From: Chlorophyllum brunneum
Lineage: Eukaryota > Basidiomycota > Agaricomycetes > Agaricales > Agaricaceae
DNA: 64,000 nt
Assembly (NCBI GenBank): GCA_963576785.1
Contig: OY756151.1
Span: 1,798,001-1,862,000, forward strand
Direction of reading: 5' to 3'
This document shows positions 26,253 through 37,857 of this stretch, one piece after another (the first letter of the stretch is position 1; every line of letters starts with the position of its first letter). The translations under genes were made by a program, and so were the position numbers. The notes beneath the pieces were generated by a model. It worked only from the letters and a program-made list of their open reading frames with translations. It was not told where the DNA came from and did not search any database.

Positions 26253-29219
26253 ATGGGACTCCCGCCGAAAGTGTATACGTGGCTCTGTGGAGTTTTTGCA
26301 AGTAAGAACTTGTTCGTTGGGCTCTCATTTGGGTAGCACTGACAAGTGCTCGATAGGTCTCGGGAGTATCATTTTCGGATATGACTTGGGTGTCATTGCT
26401 GGAGTCCTTCCCGCTCCTGATTTCAAGCGGGTTATGGGACCTCGATATCATGACCCGAACCTACAAGGACTGATCACGAGTATCTTTGGTGCGTCGTGCC
26501 ATGCGTCTTTCATGGATATAAGCGATGATGCTAACGCTGGTGTAGTGTTAGGCTGGTGCGTATGTCAAGCTTGACTTGGTACACGCTCTTATCTTCCTTC
26601 CTCAGCTTCTTTGGTATGTTCATCGTCGCGTATATCGCTGACCGTTTTGGGCGGCGTAAGGCGATCCAGTTCGGTGCAGCGGTATATGTGTAAGTCTTTG
26701 CTCCCTTCTCAAAACTCAATTGACCATAAAGTTAATTTAAAAAAGGGTTGGTGGCGTCCTTCAAACGGCTGCGAGGAACATGGATATGATGCTCGCTGGG
26801 AGGTTCTTCGCAGGTGGGATACCCTCTCATTATCGTTGATACCATACTAACCCACCAATCCTGATAGGATACGGAGTGGGAATCGTATCTGATCTTGCCC
26901 CTCTATACCAGGCAGAAATCGCCCACCCTAGTATACGAGGTCGTCTCACGACACTGCAGCAGTTTATGCTTGGAATTGGCGGTGCGCCTACTATAGCTTG
27001 ATATGGTTATTGTTGATGCTGACGACAGCCATAGCATTCTGTGCATCATGGATCGTAAGAATTTATCCATGACAATCTGGGATTGGAACTCACGTTGAGT
27101 ACAGACATTTGGGACGTCTGCTGGCCTTAAGGGAACACAAGCAGAGTGGAGGGTTCCCCTCGGCATTCAAGTGAGTATTCAAACGCTGCAATGTTTCATT
27201 CAATCTTAACCGCTGTCCCTCAGATTATACCGGCGATCCCACTTCTATGTTTTATGCTCCTTCTTCCGGAATCGTTAGTGCCCAGTCCTTTCGGGTGCAC
27301 AGTACCAGCTAACGCGAAATACAAGACCAAGATGGTTGATGGAGAAGGGTAGGGTAGAAGAAGGTGAGTTTGTGCTTTCAGATTACTTGGTGCCCGTGCT
27401 CAACAATCAGCACGCGCAACTCTTGCACGCCTCCATGCGAGGGGTGATATCAACGACAAGTTTGTCCTGGCTCAAATTGAAGATATGAAAGCCGATATCA
27501 GTCACGCGCATGAAATCGGGGAATCGAGGTTTGTAGCTGTCTGGATGTTCCGTTCTACTGGATCCTGATGGCATACAGCTGGGCCGAACTCTTTGTTATT
27601 CCAAGCAATTTCCGTCGACTGAGCCTTGGGTATGGCATGTTGACCGACAAATATGGGTTCGGTAAGGACTTACAGTGGACTTAGTTACATTCTGCAATTC
27701 TCGGTCCAGATGACTGGCGTTAGCGCAATTCAGTACTATTCTACGACCGTGAGTTCGAACTCCATATTGTCGAGGTTTCTGAAGCTAATATTGGACTAGA
27801 TTTTCACAACAGTCAGTGTCGTTTCATTTCACCGTGTGAGAGATCCGTTGGTGACGCAGAGTAGATGGGCTTCTCTTCCACCCGTATACTTCTGTTCCAA
27901 TCTATCAACAGCATAATTGCTCTGATTGGGGAAGCTTTTTGCGTGTTGTGGGTCGACCAAACGGGCAGAAGAAAACCATTGATCATAGGGAATATCGCAT
28001 CCGGGCTTTCATTCGTCGTAGGTTCCATTCTAATGGCAAGATGGCCTGGAACAGTGAACAAGTGAGTAAGCTCGCTATCAATTATACGAGGTTTAACTAA
28101 TCTTGGAACAGCAATGCTGTACGTCCATCACTTTGCCACATCAAATTTATTGTTGTTGAACTAATGTTGTGCAATTCTCACCCCGTCATCAGGCCCATTA
28201 TGTGAGCTTTCCTATCTTTGTTGTGCATCTCGGAGGTTACACTGTCAACCCCTGATAGATATTCATAAGTGAGAACCACTAAACATCAGCGCACGAGCTA
28301 TAGTTTCAACTAACAATAATCTCATATCTGATCACTAGTAACGTGAGTCAGAAACCTTACTTTTGTTCAATCAAATTTTGATGCTGAGATACGACAAGGA
28401 CATGGGTCTTCAATTTCTTCTTCAGTGCTTGTATTGGACCGTTGTCCTGGGCTTACCCAGCGGAAATATTTTCTACACGCACTAGAGCTAAGAGTACGGC
28501 AATCACAAGCTCATCTTCGTGGATCTCAAATTTGCAAGTCCCTTTTATATCTGCCCGTATGTGGGGCTGACATTTTTCTTATAGCTTCATCGCACAGGTC
28601 ACTCCTCGGGCGTTTGGGGCGATTGGGTGGAAGTAAGTAACGGATGCTTTTCTGATGATCAGTTGCTTATGTTTATATCAGATATTGTTCGTACTGTGTT
28701 TCCTTTGTTGGATGCACGCTCATCGCGAATTGTTATAGATCTCGTGTTCGCTATTTGTGGTCATACCAAGTACGAAGCTCGGTATCTCCGAGCTATGATT
28801 GTATCTTTAATTGAATTCCTGCAGTGCACTTGTGATTTGGGCTTTGTTCCCAGTAAGTGATCCTATCCATCTTCCGCATAGCTTGCGTGTTGAGTGCATA
28901 TCAGGAAACAACCGGACGGCGACTCGAAGGTACTTGTTCAACAGATCTCTCCAGAATTACCTTCTTATTGTATCGTGTAGAAATGGACGCACTGTTCGAA
29001 GATGCTCCCCTATTTGTCGCTAATACAGAGTATGCAAAGATGAAGGATCGCGAGGCTGCGGAACGAGAACTGCGTGAAGGTGAGGTTTTCAATTGTTGAT
29101 GCCATCTCTTGGACTACGTGTCCTGATTGTTTTTTTTAGGCACGTTTGTACCTGGTGGGCTGACAGGAAGAGTGGCGCGGGATGATATTGAAGAAGGAAT
29201 GGACGATAAAGAGTCCTAA
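26253..29219 (+). CDS. MFS sugar transporter
   Basis: Starts MGLPPKVYTWLCGVFA at 26253 and ends DDKES with TAA at 29217-29219. It is split by many short introns, including very small exons around 28100-28330, so exact exon count is uncertain. Membrane H+/sugar symporter of the PF00083 family. Visible signatures after splicing: GYDLGVIAGVLP (helix 1), ADRFGRR (loop 2-3), GRFFAGYGVG, QAEIAHPSIRGRL, WRVPLGIQ, PESPRWL (end of helix 6), QMTGVSAIQYYST (helix 7, sugar-contact QxTGxxxIxYY type), DQTGRR (loop 8-9), GPLSWAYPAEIF, ETTGRRLEEMDALF (C-terminal motif). The region joining the last two helices (about 28700-28830) is poorly resolved. Head-to-head with GH51, which makes L-arabinose or an arabinoside a plausible substrate, by inference only. 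One intron appears to use donor GTCAGT. Confidence 0.85.
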
Positions 29220-29743
29220 ACCAATCCCGTGTTTTCCAGCTATTCGCGCTCGTGGCTTACGAGAGGCCCTGGCGAAGGTTTTGAGCCGCTTATGTAACGC
29301 AGTCTTATGATTTCTTATTGTGACGGACGTGTGACACCAACAATAGTAGGATCAACCGGAGCCAAACAGAGTGCTGTTTGGCTGCTTTGTTGAGCATCTG
29401 GCATTGTTCGGACAATGAAATCACGCAACAATGGTTATGTCAGGTTTTCGAAAGTCATTGTGCAGCCAGCCGAGAGATGTGTATAAGAGAACACGCCCAT
29501 GTTCCACACATTCTCCTCACAACAGGTTCCATCCTGAGTAGCCAACCCGCAGCCAGCTTCTCCAATTCGTTCACCCACCTCGAAACCCCCAACGCGGTCG
29601 TTTTTTTTTTTTTTTTTTCGTGCGTCCTTTTACTCCGTGTTTGAGGCAATGAATCTAACGCCATCCTCCCTAGTGAAAGCATAACGCATCGCCGGTCGAT
29701 ACCATCTATTTTCTAATCCTCAGATCACGTTTCTTTTTCAGTT
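29220..29743. other. intergenic with an 18-T homopolymer
   Basis: Spacer between the transporter and the next gene. A run of 18 T at 29601-29618 lies about 125 bp upstream of the next ATG; T/pyrimidine-rich tracts are common in fungal core promoters. No other feature. Confidence 0.45.
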
Positions 29744-30928
29744 ATGTCTTCTATCGCCGCCGCAACCTCTACCAGTCTTGTCGAAGCCATCAATTTCCTC
29801 ACTCGTCCTCTTAACTGCACGGTTCCCCAACCAACCATCAATTCACTTCAGCAAATACTGCTTTCGACTTTAACTAACGTGCCCACTTGGATTCGTAATG
29901 CTCGCTTGACCCTCACTCTCGCTTCTGCTGCACCCCCGCGCACCATCTATGGTGCTTGTATTGCCACCAGTGTTGATTGGTCGGACTGGTTTTATGTTCT
30001 CGGCGGCCGTGACTTCGACCTGACCATCGAACGTACTATGGTTTCGGTCCAAGTAACTGGTACCCCCGGCCGCATGGTCATATGGAAGCAAGCTCCTGCC
30101 CTTCGTCCCACCTTTATTCCCACTATCACCGTCTCTGAACCAGAGCCCAAGGCTCAGGTCCCTATCAGCAAGTTCAGTCGGTCTGTCAGACAGAACAAGC
30201 TCCCTTCCCCCATCACCGTCGACTCGGCTCTCTCCCGCACTCAATCCAAGACCGTCGCGCAGCAACTTTTGCAATCGGAACATGAAAAAGAGGAAGCCGA
30301 CGAGATCTTTGCTATGATCTCCAACCTCAATGCTTACCTCGTCTCACCCACTCCCACCCGCGAGTGCTTCAATGCTCCCAAAAGTTCGGTCATCATAGCA
30401 CCGGCCACTACTCGCTTCGCGCCTGTAGCCATTCTTGAAGCAGAAAATTTCCATTCTCGGTCATCCTTCCGTCACGGCACCCTAAACCATGATGATAGTA
30501 CTCCATCCCCCGTCTCATCCCCTGAATCCTCTCGACCCAGCTCACCTTCTTCGATCTTCTCGTACTCCTCTTCGCAAGAAAGTCTTACCTCGGTCTCCAC
30601 CACCTCTTCTTCCATCAGTGCTCTCAAAAAATCATTCGTTCCTCCTGCCAAACAAGGGTCTTCGGCCCGCCATGAATGCCCTTCTCAAGTTGCCGTCAAC
30701 ACCTCCAAAACCCAGGTCCAGCGGTATCTCTACCAAGGTGGTCAGAGTACGGTCTTGACGGGTGGTGTTATGCTTGGCGCAGCTGTCAAGACCTCGACAC
30801 ACAGCCCTTCTGCTCCAAAGTATCGCGCTTCCGTTACTGGGAAGAAGGTTTCTCCACAGCTCATGTCCCAGATCCACACCGGGTCCAATTCGGGTTCTTG
30901 GAGGCGCGCTGTAACCTCTCGTGTATAG
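29744..30928 (+). CDS. probable BTG/Tob-like (anti-proliferative domain) protein, single exon
   Basis: 394 residues, uninterrupted. The N-terminal 120 residues have the layout of the basidiomycete BTG/Tob-type proteins: AINFLTRPL, then a short helix-rich segment, PTWIRNARLTLTLASAAPPR, IYGACIATSVDWSDW, LGGRDFDLTIERTMVSVQV. The remainder is low-complexity, rich in Ser/Pro/Thr (about residues 240-300), with one acidic helix (HEKEEADEIFAMI, about 180-192). In animals and yeasts BTG/Tob proteins tether the CCR4-NOT deadenylase; that role here is inferred from family only. Intronless, in contrast to every confident neighbour. The alternative is an unrelated lineage-specific protein. The coding status itself is strong because of length and codon composition. 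Confidence 0.6.
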   Translation: MSSIAAATSTSLVEAINFLTRPLNCTVPQPTINSLQQILLSTLTNVPTWIRNARLTLTLASAAPPRTIYGACIATSVDWSDWFYVLGGRDFDLTIERTMVSVQVTGTPGRMVIWKQAPALRPTFIPTITVSEPEPKAQVPISKFSRSVRQNKLPSPITVDSALSRTQSKTVAQQLLQSEHEKEEADEIFAMISNLNAYLVSPTPTRECFNAPKSSVIIAPATTRFAPVAILEAENFHSRSSFRHGTLNHDDSTPSPVSSPESSRPSSPSSIFSYSSSQESLTSVSTTSSSISALKKSFVPPAKQGSSARHECPSQVAVNTSKTQVQRYLYQGGQSTVLTGGVMLGAAVKTSTHSPSAPKYRASVTGKKVSPQLMSQIHTGSNSGSWRRAVTSRV

Positions 30929-32671
30929 ATCTTGCGTTTCTTGACAGGCGGTATGACTGGCTTCATACGCCAATGATGAAAATGATGTCCCATTGAAGAA
31001 CGGACCTACGTCTTTTCATGTTGTTTTTGTTGTATTAATACTCACTTGTTTTTTATGACCGATAGATCGACATGCATGTACAAAATAACTTTTTTTCACC
31101 TTGGTCTTAATTGTGTTCGCATTCTACGTTATCACCTACGCTTTTGCTTATTCTTTTATCGTTCTTGCTTCCTAACTTCACTGAGTTGTAATTGTAATCC
31201 TGTTCCGACGTTCGGGAAGGCATTCTGTATCTGACGGTTTGTGAACTTCTTGGTGACACAATGAACGATGTATGGCATCCGCAGACCAGTGAAAACTCAC
31301 CCCCGGAGCTTCTCCATCACCATCTCTCGGTCCGTTACTGAACGGATTTCTTAATGCGATAGGCAGTTGCGCATTCGAGTGAACAGAATTAGCTTGTATG
31401 TGTACTTATGTAAAGCAATGGCATATGACATTGGACAGAATATCGTTGTCTCACCTTGTGACGTATCCATTCCCTGAACACTTCTTCCATCGACCAGCAC
31501 GAAATGGCCGAATTGCTACCCCAATGTGGGGATAGAGCACATCACACAACGCAGTAGCTACTATACCTACCCCCAGTCCATCTCTCTGTGCTGTGTAATT
31601 TCTCGTAGGAAAATAAAAACATTTGTTATTGACCTGACAATGATGACGCACCCCAAGGCATATTCAAAGCTGCACATCGGTATGATCGTTCTCATCCGAC
31701 ATGTCAAATTGTCAATTCTCGGTGTCCCATATCAGATAGACTTCAGAAGGCCTGGAGGACCGGACTGCTGATGCATGTGGACTGGAACTAAGTGAAAATT
31801 GTGTCTGCTTTCACGGAAGTCCGGAAGAACTAGCCGTTGTGGAGGAAGGTACTTTCTCTTCAATTTCGGTTTCAACACAACCGATGAAACGTGTACAGTT
31901 CCGCAGAGCCGCTTCTCCACACTTGTCGTAAAGGCTGTCAAACGAGATATCGGCGTGATGAATTCGAGCTTTGATCAAACGTTCCAGTTGCTTTGTGGTT
32001 GTTGCACTCAAATATTTTTACAAGGACAGGAGAAGTGTGGTGACCAATGATATTTATGGAACCGGTGACTCACAACCGGACTGCCGATGTTGCTCCCGTT
32101 AAGTTAATTATAGTTTCCTGATCCACCAGTTCACTCGATGAACGCGGCCGAAGAAAGAGCAAGAAGCCATGTGGAGATGATCCGAATGGGTTGAGGTCTA
32201 TCGCTCGGGGAATCCTTGTTCCAACTCCGGTGTCATGAACTTTACTATCGGCCCCCGTTACCTTTCAGCACGCTCGCTACGACGATAGTGGTGTGAGATA
32301 ACTCATCCTCATATTCATAGTCTTTATCTCGTGAAGCCGTCCCAGCTTGAAACAGCTGGGGCTCTGGGAGACCCTAAACCCTGAAATGGGAATGGCGATG
32401 GATTTTCAAGGCAATATTCTCCTTAGACTATTTTCAGTTCGCGTAGATCTTCCTCGCCGGCGGTAACTATCATCCACGACATCCGTTCCGGCTAGTATGG
32501 AGGCATTTGAAGACTTTTTTAGTACGTCGTCCCGTAGGTCATCGGTAAATCTCACTGATGTGGGTTTCCACCTTTTGCTATGTTAAGCAGTCAAACCTTC
32601 AGCAGAGTGGAACAGGGCCAACCTCAGCGAAGACATAGCTTCACGTCCGGCTGCTGTATGCAAAATTTCAC
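30929..32671. other. intergenic, 1.7 kb
   Basis: Short overlapping frames only. A 67-codon minus frame at 31811-32011 (segment RIHHADISFDSLYDKCGEAA) has coding-like composition but starts at TTG and has no partner exon I could find. Confidence 0.4.
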
Positions 32672-32680
32672 TATATAAAG
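32672..32680 (+). promoter_or_regulatory. TATA box of TS3
   Basis: TATATAAAG about 87-95 bp upstream of the TS3 start codon. Confidence 0.55.
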
Positions 32681-32766
32681 GTGGTCGTCGCCTCTAAGAG
32701 AACCAGCAACAACATCTCTTCCCTTGAATCCTCAAACCTCCATTCTCGACCGCACATTATTCTGCC

Positions 32767-33860
32767 ATGTCCGATTCTAAAACTGTAAGAAGATCACTAC
32801 TCGCCTTACCATGGAAGAGGATATCTAACTTGATACACAGGAAACGACACCTGGTACCATGACCTCTTCAATGAAATCACAAATCGCGGGGATCGTGTCA
32901 GCTTTCTTGAAAGACTGCGACATCACCTATCCCCACGGTATCCAGGTTGACAACTCTTTCCGTGACGCTTGTTATGCCGACGCTCGCAGACGCGGCTTCG
33001 ACATGGAGCTCCTCGGCAAAGCTCTTGACGTCGGTATCGCCATCGCTGATGCATCGTATCGGTACTTGGACAGCTATTCCACCCAAATCTTTATCGCACT
33101 GTGGACGGCGCTCCTCACGCACATCGACGGCATGTATGAGGTCTATTCTGATGGTTTGAATGAGTTCTTCGATCGTTTTTCCAATCGGGAACCCCAGCGC
33201 TACGAGGTTCTCGATCAGACCGTGACGATGCTACGCGAAAGCTCCCAACACTGGGGTGTCGTTTCGGCCAACTTGATCATGACTGCAGAGATCGACTTTC
33301 TTACCTCGACAATTATTGACAGCGCAATCGAGGGAATGAAGGTGAGTTGTGGTTAACCAATGAAAATGTTCAGGTGATTCTAACTTGTCCCTGAAGATTA
33401 AATCGCCCGGATTTCCTCATTTTACTAGGCGCATGACTGGGATTGCGCGAGCTTATTGTTTCATGGTGTTTCCTCCAAATTTGGACCTGAAAACTTGGAT
33501 TCAGGTTGTTCCTGACTTGATGCACTACATAGAACACACCAAGTGAGCGCAGAAGTGGATTCGGACTGCCCGTTTCTCTAATAATGGTTCGTTGTCCCTA
33601 GTGATTTGCTGTCCTTCTTCAAGGAGGAACTTGCTGGCGAGAGCGTCAACTACGTTTCTATGAGCGCCAACTTCGGTGGCATTACCAAGATCGAGGCACT
33701 CCAAAGGCTTGCTCATGAGACTGCGCAATACTATCAGCGGGGCTCTCGGCTTTTACAATCCGCTCCCGAGGCCTGGGAGGCATATAGGGCATTTACTGTT
33801 GGATATGTTGGATTCCATGCTCTATCAATACGGTACAAACTGGATCAGCTCCAGCTGTAG
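32767..33860 (+). CDS. TRI5-type sesquiterpene synthase (TS3) with altered Asp-rich motif
   Basis: Exons 32767-32784, 32841-33341, 33397-33542, 33602-33860; 924 nt, 307 residues. Starts MSDSKT, a six-codon exon spliced to ETTPGTMTSS. Same class as TS1, its closest paralogue. NSE motif NDLLSFFKEE is intact across the last junction and the C-terminal SIRYKLDQL is present. The Asp-rich motif reads HIDGMYE: the second Asp found in the other four copies is Gly. That Asp cluster binds the Mg2+ ions of the diphosphate in class I cyclases, so lowered activity or an altered product profile is plausible but untested. The third exon is 9 nt shorter than in the others. The frame is otherwise open throughout, so selection may still act on it. 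Confidence 0.88.
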
Positions 33861-35663
33861 TTTACCATATCGTGTTCCAGTAAATCAAAATAGAGTGGAT
33901 GGTTCGGGAAATCAGCATCGTTTGAGACCGCTAAGGTCGTCCAGGCCTACTCTGTACTCAAAGTACTCAACAATGGGATTAGACCTTTGTGCCAATACTC
34001 TTGTGAACGCACGCCTGGCAGTGACGTTACTTATTTATTTATTTATTTTTTACAAAGTCCTGGACGTCCGTCTGAAAGAAGTCCTGTTGGATACTGCATA
34101 CCCCCAGCACGGTGGAGTGTATATTTGGGATGTCCGTGAGACTCCTTGGATTTCCAGAAGATTGATACCCGCGGACCGTCAAAGGACCTTCCTTGTCTCA
34201 GTTCAATATTCTTTTGGACTTGTGCATTGCTTCTTCGTGGCCTCCCAAGACACGTTGCGGGACATATTAAGTTAGTATATGAAGAGGGTCATACAACACA
34301 GCTGGTTCTGGTATCTCTACACGGAATAACTGTACATGACCTCCTACGCTCCGCACTATCAAGAGGAGGCTCAGAGCGGTTGGTCACTCGGGCTTATACA
34401 TAATAACATTATTGCCATCCCACCTCTCAAGCTCGCAGCGCCTCTTATAGAACATTGTACGCTGGCCACCTGGTAGAGGGGTTCATCGGAGGCCTATAGA
34501 CAAACCCTCTCCTCTAGGCGCTCAGTGGCTACATGGCTGTAAAGGTGTACGTATTGGAAGTACTTCTGAAGCTTCTACACTCAAAGTGATGTCATCGATG
34601 TAAGAGAAATTGTTTTACTGTCCTTCTGAATAAACTCTTCTAATGCAAGAAGTAGACTAGACATCATACAATAACAGGGCAGTGCGAATTTCGGAAGCTC
34701 ACAGCGCTCGTGGGACAGTGGAGTTTTGAATGGGGTAAACCCGTGGGCTAAAATCAGATTCTAACAATAGGGAAATTGGCAATGTAGCCGATACCAAGTT
34801 TGCCCCGGTACATCGAGGTGTCAGTCAGGGCAAGTTGAAATACGCAGGCCAGAGGAAATGCTCCCAATTTGCGAATTAGTCACGTGTTGGGGTATGGACA
34901 AAAAACAGGTACCACGTGCCTTGTTGTTTGTCCACAAAGCTAATCGTATCAAGTACATCAAGTTATTTTTGTATCTTTGATGGCATCCTTTGATCCATCG
35001 GGAAAACGATAGGAAAACCAGCCTAGATATCCTGGCTTCTCCATCGCGGACGAAAAATTCCGGTTGGACATATCCATGGAAAATATTTCCCCATCCTTCC
35101 GTCAGTTTATGCTCCATTGTACGACATACACCCTTCAAAAAAGTCGCTGAACCTCTAACTCCGCAGCGCTTGCATGGCTACTGTTCTCTCCGAGAGCCTC
35201 ATAACCGATCTGTCGCCTCACCGTTTGTCCTGATCGTGGTTCTAGCTGAATTTGAGTTTCGGAAAACTGGCGGGCTCCACTGGACAAGAAAATGCCGTGG
35301 ATAACCAATGAATTACAAGAAATACTGAATCGAGTACGAGGCTCAATGCAGTTCCCATTCTTGGATTTGGAAATATCGTTGGCTTGGGTATGCTCAAAGT
35401 TGTTCAAGGTCACAACAATGGCACCCCTCGGTACAAGTGGATAGACAATCTAAACCGAAAAGGGCACCGAGATGATGCGCTTGACTCGAGCGGATCCAAC
35501 GCGGTGTCGGAACAAGTCTCGTAAATTCCACCAAATTTTGGAATGCTTCACCAATACTCCACTCCACCAACATAAACTTGGGGAGTTCCGCGGGTTTTCA
35601 TTGCGTCCACGACCGCTCCCCTCGCGTCCGCACTTTCGCCTCAGCAAAAGGACCATTTCGAGA
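33861..35663. other. intergenic, 1.8 kb
   Basis: Contains a TTTA microsatellite (about 34030-34050) and short frames without motifs. The 3' end of this stretch carries the hydrophobin promoter, including a CCGCACTTTCGCC word at about 35629-35641 that recurs upstream of the other hydrophobin copies. Confidence 0.45.
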
Positions 35664-35670
35664 TATATAA
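35664..35670 (+). promoter_or_regulatory. TATA box of hydrophobin 1
   Basis: TATATAA about 76-82 bp upstream of the ATG, downstream of the CCGCACTTTCGCC word shared with the other hydrophobin copies. Confidence 0.6.
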
Positions 35671-35745
35671 ACCCCACATTTCAAGTTAAAAATTTCCCAG
35701 TCCACCAGACTTTACTCAACTTCCTCTACCTACTCTCAACTCGTC

Positions 35746-36272
35746 ATGTTCTCCAAGCTCGCTGTCTTCTTTGTCGCTGCCGCAACCATCGTTTCTGCCT
35801 TGCCCGGCCAGCCCGACGACGCCAGCACCGGTGCCGTCTTCAACACGGTGACCAACAAGTGCAATGTTGGCAAGCTTAACTGCTGTAGGTTCACTGTCTA
35901 TTTCCACACACATGTACTCAGGATTCCGTAGGCAAGAGCGTTCAGAACGCCAACCCCACCGATACTCAAACCCTCGGTGGCATTTTGGGTTTGGCTGTCG
36001 GTAGCGTCCCGATCGGTGTTGGTGTGAACTGCGACCCCATCACCGTTCTCGCCGCGGCCACTGGCTCCAACTGGTACGTCGGAGTTGGATGGCGTAGATG
36101 ACCATAATATCTTATACCGTCGATCACAGCAATGCTCAGCCCGCTTGTTGCAAAGGCAATAACCAGAGTACGTAGTCGATCTAGCCGACGGATATGCTAG
36201 AAATGCTAACTATCCCGTTATTTAGATGCACTTGGAGGCGTTGCATGCTCTCCTATCAACGTCCCTATCTAA
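35746..36272 (+). CDS. class I hydrophobin (copy 1)
   Basis: Exons 35746-35884, 35932-36073, 36130-36167, 36226-36272; 366 nt, 121 residues. A small secreted amphipathic protein that self-assembles at air-water interfaces on hyphae and fruit bodies. Signal peptide MFSKLAVFFVAAATIVSA. All eight Cys in the C-CC-C-C-CC-C order: NKC, LNCC, VNC, SNC, PACC, VAC. The Cys3-Cys4 spacing of about 30+ residues and the hydrophobic loop GGILGLAVGSVPIGVGV fit class I. Several Cys codons are completed across splice junctions, which supports the model. Tandem neighbour of hydrophobin 2; from exon 2 onward the two are nearly identical. Confidence 0.93.
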
Positions 36273-37276
36273 TTTTTCATCACGCCCACTTGAAGAGTCG
36301 TTGAGATTACCTAGATCGATGCTGGATATCTTGCCTGTATGATATGTATCTCGATTATGTACACCTTGATATCCCACACTTCTCTGTTTCGTGATTTCTG
36401 CACGAGGGTATACTCTTAGGCTCCTCACCGAAAATGCAAAGTCTGTCATTCCTGGACACGGGCGTAGGAATGCAATTTCGATTGATGAAATGTTTGTGGT
36501 ACGATTGTTGGCCACCCGACTTTTGCGGGTTACCGCACGGTCGTAACCCTCTGAGCCACTAACTACGAGACTAGGGGGCTAAAAATTCGCGTTTGTCTTT
36601 GACGTAAGAAATAAATCTCCCAAACCCCAAGTGTCGGCACAGGAGGGGAGTCGTTCGGAACTCAAGGTTGGTGCACCGTGGTTATTTGCGATTAATAGGA
36701 CTTTTGGTGCATGTACTCGTATATTGTTCTCTATTTTACCCAACCCCGTCGAGTACACTAGTAGAATGTGCCGTCTAGGGTTATTGCTCTTCTGCCGCTT
36801 ACCTCCATTGACCCAGTCTGAAGTATCCAATTGACATAACCACCCACTTACCGGCTGCCTTCTCTCCCCTTCCTGCCTCCAAGGTGGTGGAACACTACTA
36901 GCATCAGACCTTATCCCAAAGAGGAGCGCATTATCACTTTACGATAATGATAATTATCATAGCATAGTGCACACTTGCATCAGCGCTCAGTTTGGCAGGC
37001 TCAGAAGGAGTCAGTTAACGTGGTCGTGCTTCTGGATTCGATGTCTACACCTGATAGAAGCCGAACTTGATCCAGAATTGTGTAACGACATTGTTGACAG
37101 ATATTTTGTAAGGGTCGTCAAAATCATTGTCGAGGCGCCACCACGGAGTCAGGAAGATCGGACGACCTAGAAGGATGCGGAGGAGATCCTCGTAGGAACT
37201 CCGCACTTATTCTATCCATCCACAAATTTCTCCCTCGCTTCCGCACTTTCACCTCAATGTGGTTTCGAACGCAAGT
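36273..37276. other. intergenic between the two hydrophobins
   Basis: No gene supported. A perfect 14-bp palindrome ATGATAATTATCAT lies at 36947-36960. Confidence 0.5.
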
Positions 37277-37283
37277 TATAAAA
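37277..37283 (+). promoter_or_regulatory. TATA box of hydrophobin 2
   Basis: TATAAAA about 83-89 bp upstream of the ATG, again downstream of a CCGCACTTTCACC word. Confidence 0.6.
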
Positions 37284-37365
37284 GCTCATGGCCAACGACT
37301 CAAATTCTTCAGTCCTCCACACAAACTCGCTACTCAGCAACTTTTACTCATCCACTTCAATCACA

Positions 37366-37857
37366 ATGTTCTCCAAGCTCTCTGTTATCCTTTCTGTCGT
37401 CGCCCTTGTCTCTGCTCAGGCCGTCTTCAACACGGCCACCAACAAATGCAACGTTGGAAGCCTTAACTGCTGTAGGTTCACCGCCTGTTTAGATACACAA
37501 TTACCCATGCTTCTGCAGGCCAGAGCGTTCAAAACACTAACCCCACCGACACTCAAACACTCGCCGGTATCTTGGATTTGGCTGTCGGTAGCGTCCCGAT
37601 CGGTGTTGGTGTGAACTGCGACCCCATCACCGTTCTCGGTGCGGCCACTGGCTCCAACTGGTGCGCCACAGCTAGACGACGTCGATGACCATAATTTCTG
37701 ATGCGCTGACCATAGCAATGCTCAACCCGCTTGCTGCAAGGGTAACAACCAAAGTACGTAGTCGATCCAGCCGACAGATATGTCGGAATACTAACTATCC
37801 CGTTATTTAGATGCACTCGGAGGTGTTGCATGCTCTCCTATCAACGTCCCTATCTAA
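37366..37857 (+). CDS. class I hydrophobin (copy 2)
   Basis: Exons 37366-37471, 37519-37660, 37716-37753, 37811-37857; 333 nt, 110 residues. Signal peptide MFSKLSVILSVVALVSAQA. Eight Cys in the class I pattern: NKC, LNCC, VNC, SNC, PACC, VAC. Exons 2-4 have the same lengths as in copy 1 (142, 38, 47 nt) and almost the same sequence; exon 1 is 33 nt shorter because it lacks the spacer after the signal peptide that copy 1 has. The donor of the second intron here is GTGCGC versus GTACGT in copy 1. Likely a recent tandem duplicate secreted to the same surface. Confidence 0.93.

Noticed and set aside
29870..30283. 137-codon minus frame inside the BTG-like gene
   Set aside because: Antisense of a confident 394-codon gene.
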